This document shows, piece after piece, positions 1 to 5,888 of a DNA stretch of 6,335 nucleotides (positions are counted from its first letter, which is position 1; each line of letters opens with the position of its first letter). The DNA lies in contig JAFGJC010000186.1 in NCBI GenBank assembly GCA_016929305.1, positions 1-6,335 of the forward strand, given 5' to 3'. The DNA comes from a candidate division CSSED10-310 bacterium. GTDB taxonomy: Bacteria > CSSED10-310 > JAFGJC01. The notes under the pieces were generated by a model, which saw only the letters and a program-made list of their open reading frames with translations, ran no database searches and was not told the DNA's origin. Position numbers and translations under genes: made by a program.

Positions 1-70
1 CATCACCACATCCCGGGCACCATATATGCGGGAATTTATCCATACGCAGGTAAGTCTTGTAATCAAACAT
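1..70 (-). CDS. korB: 2-oxoglutarate:ferredoxin oxidoreductase beta subunit, N-terminal fragment
   Basis: Only the first 23 codons are inside the window; the gene runs off the left edge. The visible protein starts MFDYKTYLRMDKFPHIWCPG and continues with CGD. The H-I-W-C-P-G-C-G-D motif marks the beta subunit of 2-oxoacid:ferredoxin oxidoreductases. This subunit binds thiamine pyrophosphate and one [4Fe-4S] cluster, and the CPGC pair supplies the first two cluster cysteines (family knowledge). The ATG lies inside the end of korA with an 8-nt overlap, and a GAGG element sits 6 nt upstream within korA, so translational coupling is likely. Direct placement after korA and korD supports 2-oxoglutarate as substrate, but the beta subunit alone would not separate KorB from related 2-oxoacid or pyruvate enzymes. 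A korC (gamma) gene may follow outside the window. Confidence 0.9.
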   Translation of the reverse strand, partial: MFDYKTYLRMDKFPHIWCPGCGD

Positions 71-1208
71 CCAAAACCTCATTAATCTTCTGAGAAATGT
101 GTTGAGGAAAAACAGGTTCGCCATTTACAGAATTGACAAGATGAACCGGTGCATTCCCTTTAACGATGCGTTCGATTTCGCGTTTGAGTTGTCCCATATT
201 GGCTTCACAGACAATGATTGCTTTTACGCTGGCAGATAATTCCTGAAAATGCTTTTCGGGGAAAGGCCACAATGATATAGGGCGGAATAATCCTATTTTT
301 CCTTTTTCGGAAGGATAGGACATCATCGCTTGTCGCGCTGCTCTGGCCGTTGACCCAAAAGAGACAAGTATAATATCCGCTCCGTCAATGTTAGTAGCTT
401 CGTAAGCGAATATTTCATCTTGATATCGTGAAATTTTTCTGTTTAACCGTCGAATATGGTTATCAATTTTTTGAGGATCGTTTGTCGGAAATCCAGTTTG
501 ATCATGGCACAATCCTGTTACATGATAGCGATAACCTGATCCGAAATCAGCCATCGGCGGTATATCCGATGGTACTATCTGATAGGGCAAATATGTCTCG
601 GAAGAACATGCCGGTCTGGGTCTGTTTACAATTTCGATGTCACTATCAGGGGGTTCCTTCAGGATTTCCCTCATATGCCCGATAATTTCATCAAGCAGCA
701 ACACAACAGGTGTCCGGTATTTTTCCGCTAAATTGAATGCTCGTATTGTTGTTGCATAAATTTCGGGTATTGTGGAGGGTGCAAGGACAATTATTTCGTG
801 ATCACCGTGTGTTCCCCAGCGAGCCTGCTGGATATCACTTTGGGAGGATTGTGTAGGTAGCCCAGTGCTCGGACCTCCTCTTTGAACATTAACAATCACG
901 CATGGTACTTCAGCCATTGCGGCATAACCGATGTTTTCCTGTTTCAGGGAAAATCCCGGACCGCTCGTGGCTGTCATGGCTTTCAATCCAGTTAACGACG
1001 CTCCAATAACAGCGCCCATCGCGGCAATTTCATCTTCCATTTGGATGAATTTACCACCCAATTTGGGAAGTTCTATGGACAGAATTTCCGCGATTTCTGA
1101 AGAAGGGGTAATTGGGTAACCGGCAAAAAACCTGCACCCAGCACGTAAAGCTCCCAGCACACATGCATGATTACCTTGGACAAACATTGGTTTCATCAAT
1201 GCTTTCAT
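63..1208 (-). CDS. korA: 2-oxoglutarate:ferredoxin oxidoreductase alpha subunit
   Basis: This 381-aa cytoplasmic protein matches the alpha subunit of the four-subunit KorABCD enzyme, which interconverts 2-oxoglutarate + CoA + oxidised ferredoxin with succinyl-CoA + CO2 + reduced ferredoxin. Visible signatures are G-Y-P-I-T-P-S-S-E (residues 30-38), M-E-D-E-I-A-A (57-63, the conserved acidic stretch of the pyrimidine-binding domain), T-S-G-P-G-F-S-L (81-88) and R-G-G-P-S-T-G-L-P-T (110-119). The C-terminal domain (about 275-381) includes V-S-F-G-S and E-A-N-M-G-Q. The length is normal for a stand-alone KorA, with no gamma-domain fusion. Upstream of the chosen ATG, a GAGAGG element lies 14 nt away, which is long, so ATG codons 5 or 8 remain possible starts. 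korD lies 45 nt upstream and korB overlaps the end by 8 nt. Substrate choice rests on subunit architecture and the adjacent sucCD genes; a different 2-oxoacid is possible but less likely. Confidence 0.93.
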   Translation of the reverse strand: MKALMKPMFVQGNHACVLGALRAGCRFFAGYPITPSSEIAEILSIELPKLGGKFIQMEDEIAAMGAVIGASLTGLKAMTATSGPGFSLKQENIGYAAMAEVPCVIVNVQRGGPSTGLPTQSSQSDIQQARWGTHGDHEIIVLAPSTIPEIYATTIRAFNLAEKYRTPVVLLLDEIIGHMREILKEPPDSDIEIVNRPRPACSSETYLPYQIVPSDIPPMADFGSGYRYHVTGLCHDQTGFPTNDPQKIDNHIRRLNRKISRYQDEIFAYEATNIDGADIILVSFGSTARAARQAMMSYPSEKGKIGLFRPISLWPFPEKHFQELSASVKAIIVCEANMGQLKREIERIVKGNAPVHLVNSVNGEPVFPQHISQKINEVLDV

Positions 1209-1253
1209 TATTGGGGAATAAACCTCTCATTATTTAAGGATTTTTCCGTCATC

Positions 1254-1478
1254 TTAAGAACCGTCATCAGGAAAAACCTCCAGACAAAAATCAGGACAGC
1301 TTATTTCACACCGTCCGCACACGATACATGCTTCAGGATTGATCACTTTCGCCACCAATCCATCCATTGCCAATACCTGTTTAGGGCACACATCCACACA
1401 AATAGCACATCCTTTGCACCATTTTTCGTTGATAATGATCGCTTTGAGTTTGAGTTTATTTGATGTTTCTTTGCTCAA
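1254..1478 (-). CDS. korD: 2-oxoglutarate:ferredoxin oxidoreductase delta (ferredoxin-like) subunit
   Basis: This small 2x[4Fe-4S] ferredoxin-type protein is expected to pass electrons between the thiamine-pyrophosphate site of KorAB and free ferredoxin. With the start chosen here it has 74 residues. Two cluster motifs are visible: C-K-G-C-A-I-C-V-D-V-C-P (cysteines 21, 24, 27, 31) and C-I-V-C-G-R-C-E-I-S-C-P (cysteines 51, 54, 57, 61), with an extra cysteine at 65. The start is uncertain. A strong Shine-Dalgarno (TAGGGAG, 1494-1488) directly abuts an ATG at 1487-1485, leaving no spacer, but lies 9 nt from the TTG at 1478-1476. I therefore prefer the TTG. The ATG at 1487 would add three residues, and a TTG at 1514 would add twelve. 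The gene sits between sucD and korA on the same strand, as expected for the kor complex. Confidence 0.9.
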   Translation of the reverse strand: MSKETSNKLKLKAIIINEKWCKGCAICVDVCPKQVLAMDGLVAKVINPEACIVCGRCEISCPDFCLEVFPDDGS

Positions 1479-1487
1479 TGATACCAT

Positions 1488-1494
1488 CTCCCTA
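1488..1494 (-). promoter_or_regulatory. korD ribosome-binding site that decides the start
   Basis: Read on the minus strand this is TAGGGAG, and with the following bases it pairs well with the 3' end of 16S rRNA. It touches the ATG at 1487 with zero spacing but has the usual 9-nt spacing to the TTG at 1478. This is the reason for preferring TTG as the start. Confidence 0.6.
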
Positions 1495-1557
1495 TCACAT
1501 TCAAAAACAGACAACCACGATCAATCATTGACGCTCGACTTACCACAACATTTCGAT

Positions 1558-1582
1558 GATATCAAGAGATCTCTTCAATATC
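1558..1582. repeat. Imperfect palindrome between sucD and korD
   Basis: The centre is a perfect 12-bp palindrome, AAGAGATCTCTT at 1564-1575. It is flanked by GATAT on the left and ATATC on the right, offset by one or two bases, making an inverted repeat of about 25 bp directly after the sucD stop. There is no loop between the arms and no T-run on the minus strand after it, so it does not look like an intrinsic terminator. It could be a protein-binding site or an RNA processing or stability element within the operon; function is not shown. Confidence 0.4.
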
Positions 1583-2455
1583 TTAGTGTTTGAGTATTGA
1601 AGCCAGCGTCTCACCGATTACAGCCGGATGATCTGCCACAGTTATTCCGCAGTGTTTCAACATACTGATTTTATCGGTTGCGGTTCCCTTACCTCCAGAA
1701 ATGATCGCTCCTGCATGACCCATCCTGCGACCTGGAGGCGCGGTTTTTCCCGCAATAAAGCCAACAACCGGAATCGAAATATTAGCTTCGATGTACTTCG
1801 CAGCCAACTCTTCTGCATTTCCACCAATTTCTCCTATGAGGATAATAGCGTGAGTATCCGGATCATTTTTAAATTCTGCCAAACAATCTATAAAGTTCAT
1901 GCCGGGAATGGGATCCCCGCCGATACCTATACACGTTGATTGTCCAAGGTTTACTGCCGTCAACTGGGAAACGACCTCATATGTCAAGGTTCCACTTCGT
2001 GAAATGACGCCTATATTACCAGGTTTATGAATGTAACCGGGCATAATACCGACTTTTGACTTTCCGGGTGAAATGATTCCCGGACAGTTCGGTCCAATCA
2101 GCTTTGTCCCCAATTCACCCAGAACAGGTTTTATTCGCATCATATCCAGAGCAGGGATGCCTTCAGTAATACAGACGACCAAATCGATATGTGCATAAGC
2201 TGCTTCCAGAATGGCATCAGTGCTGAACTGTCTTGGAACAAACACGATCGATGTATTTGCCCCCTCATTAATAACAGCTTCTTCTACAGTATCGAACACC
2301 GGAATACCCTCATGAATGATTCCACCTTTACCAGGTGTGACACCGGCAACGATCTGTGTTCCATCTTGAATCATTTGAAGCGCATGAAATGTACCTTCTC
2401 TGCCGGTCAATCCCTGAACAACAACACGAGTTTGATGATCAATCAAAATACTCAT
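1583..2455 (-). CDS. sucD: Succinyl-CoA synthetase (ADP/GDP-forming) alpha subunit
   Basis: This 290-aa protein is nearly the same length as E. coli SucD (289 aa) and resembles it throughout. It carries the N-terminal CoA-binding Rossmann domain, including G-V-T-P-G-K-G-G (38-45) and I-T-E-G-I-P. The C-terminal ligase domain includes G-P-N-C-P-G (121-126), S-R-S-G-T-L-T-Y-E and G-I-G-G-D-P-I-P-G. The active-site histidine, phosphorylated during catalysis, is His247 in M-G-H-A-G-A, and the conserved glutamate that supports it is Glu209 in G-E-I-G-G. All catalytic residues I can check are present. The ATG overlaps the sucC stop as ATGA, and a GGAGG lies 6 nt upstream inside the end of sucC, pointing to coupled translation and 1:1 subunit production. 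With SucC it interconverts succinyl-CoA and succinate coupled to nucleotide phosphorylation in the cytoplasm. Confidence 0.97.
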   Translation of the reverse strand: MSILIDHQTRVVVQGLTGREGTFHALQMIQDGTQIVAGVTPGKGGIIHEGIPVFDTVEEAVINEGANTSIVFVPRQFSTDAILEAAYAHIDLVVCITEGIPALDMMRIKPVLGELGTKLIGPNCPGIISPGKSKVGIMPGYIHKPGNIGVISRSGTLTYEVVSQLTAVNLGQSTCIGIGGDPIPGMNFIDCLAEFKNDPDTHAIILIGEIGGNAEELAAKYIEANISIPVVGFIAGKTAPPGRRMGHAGAIISGGKGTATDKISMLKHCGITVADHPAVIGETLASILKH

Positions 2456-3636
2456 CTTCCACCTCCCGGCAATTCAGCTATAATTTTCTGAGCAGCATTC
2501 GCCATATTGTTCGCAGTTACAATCGGTAATCCGGATTCCATGAGCAGGTGATTGCCTTCCTCTGCATTCGTTCCCACGAGTCTCACGACAAGCGGACGAT
2601 CCAAATCAACTCGCTGTGCAGCATTGATAATTCCTTTAGCTACGCGGTCACAGCGGACAATACCGCCAAAAATGTTCACCAGTACTGCTTTGACATCCTC
2701 GTCCGAAAGCAGAATCTTAAAGGCTTCCGTAATAGCCTCCTCATTAGCGCCACCACCGATATCCAGAAAATTTGCAGGTGATGCGCCATAGTGTTTAATG
2801 ATATCCATCGTTGCCATCGCAAGACCGGCACCATTTACCATGCAGCCAATATTCCCATCGAGTTTTATATAATTCAACCCATGTTGGGAAGCTTTAACCT
2901 CTAGATCCGATTCCTCTGACAAATCTCTTAAATCCGTTAACTCCGGATGTCGAAAAAATGCGGAATCGTCAAAGTTTATTTTTGCATCAAGTGCTATTAT
3001 TTTGCCGGATTGTGTTACTGCCAGGGGATTAATTTCGATTTGTGAGCAATCCAGATTCGTAAACATTTTGTAAAGATTTGAAAACAGTTCTACGGCTTGC
3101 CGAAAAAGATTGCCAGAAAGCTGTAGCTTTTTTGCCAGTCTGCGACCATTAAACTGGTTTATCCCCAATAAGGGATGGATATGTTCCTTGAAAATCAATT
3201 CTGGCGTTTGAGCAGCAACTTCCTCTATTTCCATTCCACCGGCGGATGATGCCATGATTACAGGACATTCTTTTTGCCGATCAAGGATAATGCCGACATA
3301 AAGTTCACGTTCTATATCAGGACAACCGGCAACAACCATGACCTTTCGCACCAGTTTTCCTTCTTTACCGGTTTGTTTTGTTATTAACCGCATTCCCAAC
3401 ACACGTTGCAAAGCCTGTTTTGCTTCTTCAGAATCAGTTGCTGATTGAATACCACCAGCTTTCCCTCTACCACCAGCGTGTACTTGAGCTTTGATGAATA
3501 TCTTTTTATTTTCAGAGTTTAAAAGATCCTCAGCAATCCTTAATCCTCCCTCGATCGTTTCAGCAACATCACCTTTGGGGACAGGAATGCCGAATGTTTC
3601 CATCAGCTTTCTCGCTTGATACTCATGAATCTTCAC
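2452..3636 (-). CDS. sucC: Succinyl-CoA synthetase beta subunit
   Basis: This 394-aa protein starts with M-K-I-H-E-Y-Q-A, the usual opening of SucC, and is close to the E. coli length (388 aa). The N-terminal ATP-grasp domain (about 1-240) binds the nucleotide and contains H-A-G-G-R-G-K-A-G-G (53-62). Probable magnesium ligands are Asn203 in E-I-N-P-L and Asp217 in A-L-D-A-K. The C-terminal CoA-ligase-type domain has G-N-I-G-C-M-V-N-G-A-G-L-A-M (261-274), the G-G-G-A motif near 295, and N-I-F-G-G-I-V-R-C-D (331-340). The start codon is GTG, supported by AAAGGAGG (3650-3643) 6 nt upstream. It is the first gene of the suc-kor operon, with a candidate promoter about 40 nt upstream of the start and sucD overlapping its end by 4 nt. 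Preference for ATP or GTP cannot be settled by reading. Confidence 0.97.
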   Translation of the reverse strand: MKIHEYQARKLMETFGIPVPKGDVAETIEGGLRIAEDLLNSENKKIFIKAQVHAGGRGKAGGIQSATDSEEAKQALQRVLGMRLITKQTGKEGKLVRKVMVVAGCPDIERELYVGIILDRQKECPVIMASSAGGMEIEEVAAQTPELIFKEHIHPLLGINQFNGRRLAKKLQLSGNLFRQAVELFSNLYKMFTNLDCSQIEINPLAVTQSGKIIALDAKINFDDSAFFRHPELTDLRDLSEESDLEVKASQHGLNYIKLDGNIGCMVNGAGLAMATMDIIKHYGASPANFLDIGGGANEEAITEAFKILLSDEDVKAVLVNIFGGIVRCDRVAKGIINAAQRVDLDRPLVVRLVGTNAEEGNHLLMESGLPIVTANNMANAAQKIIAELPGGGR

Positions 3637-3642
3637 CCCAAT

Positions 3643-3650
3643 CCTCCTTT
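3643..3650 (-). promoter_or_regulatory. sucC ribosome-binding site
   Basis: On the minus strand this reads AAAGGAGG, a near-perfect Shine-Dalgarno, 6 nt before the GTG at 3636. It confirms the non-ATG start of sucC. Confidence 0.85.
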
Positions 3651-3677
3651 CAGTAGGTCAGATGACAGTTCGACACA

Positions 3678-3705
3678 AGAATAGTTTCCTGAACGTTCAA
3701 GTCAA
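3678..3705 (-). promoter_or_regulatory. Candidate sigma70-type promoter for the sucCD-korDAB operon
   Basis: On the minus strand TTGACT (3705-3700, 5 of 6 matches to the -35 consensus) is followed after 16 bp by TATTCT (3683-3678, 4 of 6 matches to the -10 consensus). This would give a leader of roughly 35 nt before sucC. A palindrome lies in the spacer and another just upstream of the -35 element, so regulation at this promoter is plausible. Prediction is by eye only. Confidence 0.55.
3690..3699. promoter_or_regulatory. Palindrome in the sucC promoter spacer (possible operator)
   Basis: TGAACGTTCA is a perfect 10-bp palindrome between the -35 and -10 elements of the candidate sucC promoter. 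A protein bound here would block RNA polymerase. No regulator can be named from the sequence. Confidence 0.4.
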
Positions 3706-3710
3706 TACCA

Positions 3711-3720
3711 AGTTTAAACT
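3711..3720. promoter_or_regulatory. Palindrome just upstream of the sucC -35 element
   Basis: AGTTTAAACT is a perfect 10-bp palindrome whose centre is 21 bp, about two helical turns, from the centre of the palindrome at 3690-3699. The two sequences differ, so they are not clearly two copies of one operator. AT-rich palindromes also occur by chance. Confidence 0.3.
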
Positions 3721-3756
3721 GGACTGACTTTAGGGATTTTTTTCTGGTTCGATAAT

Positions 3757-3785
3757 TTGGTTTGACGGAAAAAATGTCCTAGAAT
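3757..3785 (+). promoter_or_regulatory. Weak candidate promoter for the Mur ligase gene
   Basis: TAGAAT (3780-3785, 5 of 6 matches to the -10 consensus) has TTGGTT (3757-3762) 17 bp upstream as a poor -35 element. The better-looking TTGACG at 3762-3767 is only 12 bp from this -10, which is too close. GATAAT at 3751-3756 is another possible -10. The divergent layout requires a plus-strand promoter in 3637-3891, but I cannot place it firmly. Confidence 0.3.
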
Positions 3786-3875
3786 GCCTGATCATTTGGA
3801 AGCTCGGCAACGAAGAGACATGGAAAAACGATAATAAAAGAAAACTCAAGGATCTGGAAGGGACACAAGAGTGAA

Positions 3876-3887
3876 AAGGGAGTGATC
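3876..3887 (+). promoter_or_regulatory. Extended ribosome-binding site of the Mur ligase gene
   Basis: AAGGGAGTGATC closely matches the full anti-Shine-Dalgarno complement (AAGGAGGTGATC). GGGAG is 9 nt from the ATG at 3892, which fixes that start. Confidence 0.75.
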
Positions 3888-3891
3888 ATTC

Positions 3892-5316
3892 ATGAATCGT
3901 CAATCTTTACGAAAAGCATCAGACAGCCGGAGTAACGAGAAGATTTTTCTTGTAGGTATTGGTGGTTCCGGCATGTCGGGTCTGGCGAAGCTTCTCATTG
4001 CCAAAGGATATCATATTCGTGGATCAGACCGAGAATTTGATCGAAACCTTCGGCAGGATTTCTATACAAAGATGATCGCTAGAGGTATTGCCATGTTTCC
4101 ACAAGATGGCAGTGGAATCACAGATGAATTGGATCGAATCGTTGCATCGACAGCTGTCGAATCAAATGTTCCTGATATTGTGGCTGCCAAAAAACAGAAA
4201 ATCCCAATTATTCATCGTTCAAGCGAACTGGCTAGACAGATGAGCGACAATAAATCCATTGCCATCGCGGGGACATCAGGCAAAACAACAATAACAGCAA
4301 TGACAGCATGGATTTTGACACAGTCAGGATTCGACCCGACAGTGATTTCTGGTGCTGAAATACCGAATTTTGGAAATCAGGGTGAAGCCTCTGATGTTCG
4401 TGTCGGAAACAGTGAGTGGTTTATTTTTGAAGCGGATGAGAGTGATGGCAGTTTAACAAATTATCATCCTGAAATGGCAGTGGTTCACAACATCACCAAA
4501 GATCATAAACCCATAGAAGATCTGAGGAATATTTTCAGCCGCTTTGCCGATCAAGTCCATAAGCACTTGTTGATACATATCAGCTGTCCCGAAAGTATGG
4601 CGCTGAAACCGCAACATGCGTCAACAATATCCTATGGGTTTGACAGACGAGCGGATATATCAGGTGAAAAGTGGGAATCGATGAACTGGATGTCAAGATT
4701 TCATGTTAGTGGTCACACGGTATTTCTAAAAATGCCGGGATTTCATAATGCAACCAATGCCCTAGCAGCTTATGCAGCCGCGACGATTGCCGGTGTTCCC
4801 GAAAAAGATGCCGCTACCGCTCTGAAAACCTTTCCGGGAGTGAGCAGGCGCTTCGAAAAAATCGGAACCGCATCGAATGTTGATATCATCGATGATTTTG
4901 CTCACAATCCGGATAAAATCAAAGCATCTCTTAATGCATCGCATGCTTTAAGTACAAGGATTTTGGTAATTTACCAACCGCACGGATTCGGACCAACTCA
5001 ATTCCTGTTCGATGATCTGATAACGACTTTCACAGAATGTTTAAGCGAAAAAGATCATCTTATATTACTACCGATTTTTTATGCAGGAGGGACAGCCAGT
5101 CGTACCGTCTCATCTGAACAACTGGCGGAGGCTATACGTCAACGCGGTAAAAATGCTCAAGTAATGGAACGAAATAAAATTCCAGATTACCTTGCGGAAA
5201 TCGTTACGGCTGGAGATCTTGTAATGATAATGGGCGCTCGGGATCCGTCGCTTTCAGACCTTGCCCGTATGATTTTAAAGACCATCGAAAGTAAAGAATC
5301 AAATAACTTCATATAG
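3892..5316 (+). CDS. MurC/Mpl-type Mur ligase, divergent, substrate uncertain
   Basis: This 474-aa cytoplasmic protein has the three-domain Mur ligase layout. The N-terminal Rossmann domain has G-I-G-G-S-G-M-S-G (22-30) and a G-S-D motif near 45. The ATP-binding central domain has the P-loop G-T-S-G-K-T-T (127-133), E-A-D-E-S-D-G-S-L (180-188) and H-N-I-T-K-D-H (199-205). The C-terminal domain has P-G-F-H-N-A-T-N-A-L-A-A (282-293), F-P-G-V-S-R-R-F-E (314-322), D-D-F-A-H-N-P (334-340) and Y-Q-P-H-G-F-G-P-T (361-369). Order and length fit MurC (UDP-MurNAc:L-alanine ligase) or Mpl (murein tripeptide ligase). However, the usual G-T-H-G-K-T has Ser for His, H-H-P has become H-N-P, and the Q-P-H-R-Y-T-R-T type motif has lost its arginines. 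The P-loop and acidic residues remain, so ATP-dependent amide ligation is likely, but the acceptor and amino acid are open. It is not in a cell-wall gene cluster here. A paralogue of a housekeeping murC elsewhere is my best guess. Confidence 0.85.
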   Translation: MNRQSLRKASDSRSNEKIFLVGIGGSGMSGLAKLLIAKGYHIRGSDREFDRNLRQDFYTKMIARGIAMFPQDGSGITDELDRIVASTAVESNVPDIVAAKKQKIPIIHRSSELARQMSDNKSIAIAGTSGKTTITAMTAWILTQSGFDPTVISGAEIPNFGNQGEASDVRVGNSEWFIFEADESDGSLTNYHPEMAVVHNITKDHKPIEDLRNIFSRFADQVHKHLLIHISCPESMALKPQHASTISYGFDRRADISGEKWESMNWMSRFHVSGHTVFLKMPGFHNATNALAAYAAATIAGVPEKDAATALKTFPGVSRRFEKIGTASNVDIIDDFAHNPDKIKASLNASHALSTRILVIYQPHGFGPTQFLFDDLITTFTECLSEKDHLILLPIFYAGGTASRTVSSEQLAEAIRQRGKNAQVMERNKIPDYLAEIVTAGDLVMIMGARDPSLSDLARMILKTIESKESNNFI

Positions 5317-5342
5317 AGCTTTTCTAATCGCAGTGAAACGCA

Positions 5343-5371
5343 TTGACTTTAAACGATAATTTGGATATGGA
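5343..5371 (+). promoter_or_regulatory. Candidate promoter for the nucleotidyltransferase gene
   Basis: TTGACT (5343-5348) is followed after 17 bp by TATGGA (5366-5371), a good -35 and a weak -10. A small inverted repeat, AACCT-T-AGGTT at 5385-5395, lies where an operator near the transcription start would be. This suggests the gene can be expressed separately from the Mur ligase gene 121 bp upstream, though read-through is also possible because I see no terminator in the gap. Confidence 0.4.
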
Positions 5372-5425
5372 TAAGTATCGCACAAACCTTAGGTTGTTGT
5401 AGTTAAATGACAGGTTCCGTGCATT

Positions 5426-5430
5426 AGGAG
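5426..5430 (+). promoter_or_regulatory. Nucleotidyltransferase ribosome-binding site
   Basis: AGGAG lies 7 nt before the ATG at 5438 and supports that start. Confidence 0.75.
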
Positions 5431-5437
5431 AATTACC

Positions 5438-5881
5438 ATGGGAATCATCTTTGATCAACTCATCAAACGGTTTCCGGATTACCCGCACCTTAAGGCAGTG
5501 GAAACATTTGTTAACAATGTGACTGATAATATGGATCCGTTGTTAATTATCATGTTCGGTGCATTACCCCGGGATGATTATACCCATAACAGCGATGTAG
5601 ATATTTTATTGATCTTTGAACATCCCGTTACGTGGAACGAGATTTTCAGTTATGGAACAGGCGTCATTCAACCGATTTCAAAGACTCGTGTCGATTTTAT
5701 CGATCATTTGAAAAAAGGTAATGCTTTTTTTATCCAGATCCTTGAAGAAGGTATTGTTTTATATTCCAGGGAAGATGTTTTAGAGGAGCTTAAAGATATC
5801 GCGTCAAGATCCATCCAGCAGTTAAATATGGCTCGAGTGGAAAAGGGATGGGATGATGAAGATTATGAAGATGAGGAATAA
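5438..5881 (+). CDS. Minimal-type nucleotidyltransferase domain protein (MNT-like), divergent motif
   Basis: This 147-aa protein consists of little more than one DNA-polymerase-beta-type nucleotidyltransferase domain. The core motif is at residues 40-56: F-G-A-L-P-R-D-D-Y-T-H-N-S-D-V-D-I. The metal-binding pair is Asp53 and Asp55, and Asp86 in R-V-D-F-I is a probable third carboxylate. The family normally has Gly-Ser then Arg-Gly (G-S-x-x-R-G); here these are Gly-Ala and Arg-Asp, so phosphate binding or activity may be altered. The segment I-L-E-E-G-I-V-L-Y-S-R (101-111) is the usual end of such domains. The C-terminus is strongly acidic (W-D-D-E-D-Y-E-D-E-E, 138-147). Proteins of this type are often antitoxins that AMPylate a HEPN toxin, but no HEPN gene adjoins: the upstream neighbour is a Mur ligase and the downstream one is a convergent glycosyltransferase. 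The substrate is unknown. The gene has its own ribosome-binding site and a candidate promoter. Confidence 0.8.
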   Translation: MGIIFDQLIKRFPDYPHLKAVETFVNNVTDNMDPLLIIMFGALPRDDYTHNSDVDILLIFEHPVTWNEIFSYGTGVIQPISKTRVDFIDHLKKGNAFFIQILEEGIVLYSREDVLEELKDIASRSIQQLNMARVEKGWDDEDYEDEE

Positions 5882-5888
5882 GGAAACT

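Noticed and set aside
428..1593. Several plus-strand open frames of 62-98 codons opposite korA and korD
   Set aside because: They lie entirely or mostly antisense to genes with clear family signatures, lack recognisable motifs and ribosome-binding sites, and look like shadows of minus-strand coding bias.
1628..2791. Plus-strand open frames of 77-103 codons opposite sucD and sucC
   Set aside because: These are antisense to well-conserved catalytic genes; two of them overlap each other in different frames, as expected for chance frames.
3734..3743. Run of seven T at 3737-3743, considered as the tail of an intrinsic terminator
   Set aside because: No GC-rich hairpin precedes it on the plus strand, and no gene ends there; it lies in a divergent promoter region.
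4762..4944. Minus-strand 60-codon frame inside the Mur ligase gene
   Set aside because: It lies wholly within the conserved C-terminal domain of the Mur ligase on the other strand, with no supporting motif.
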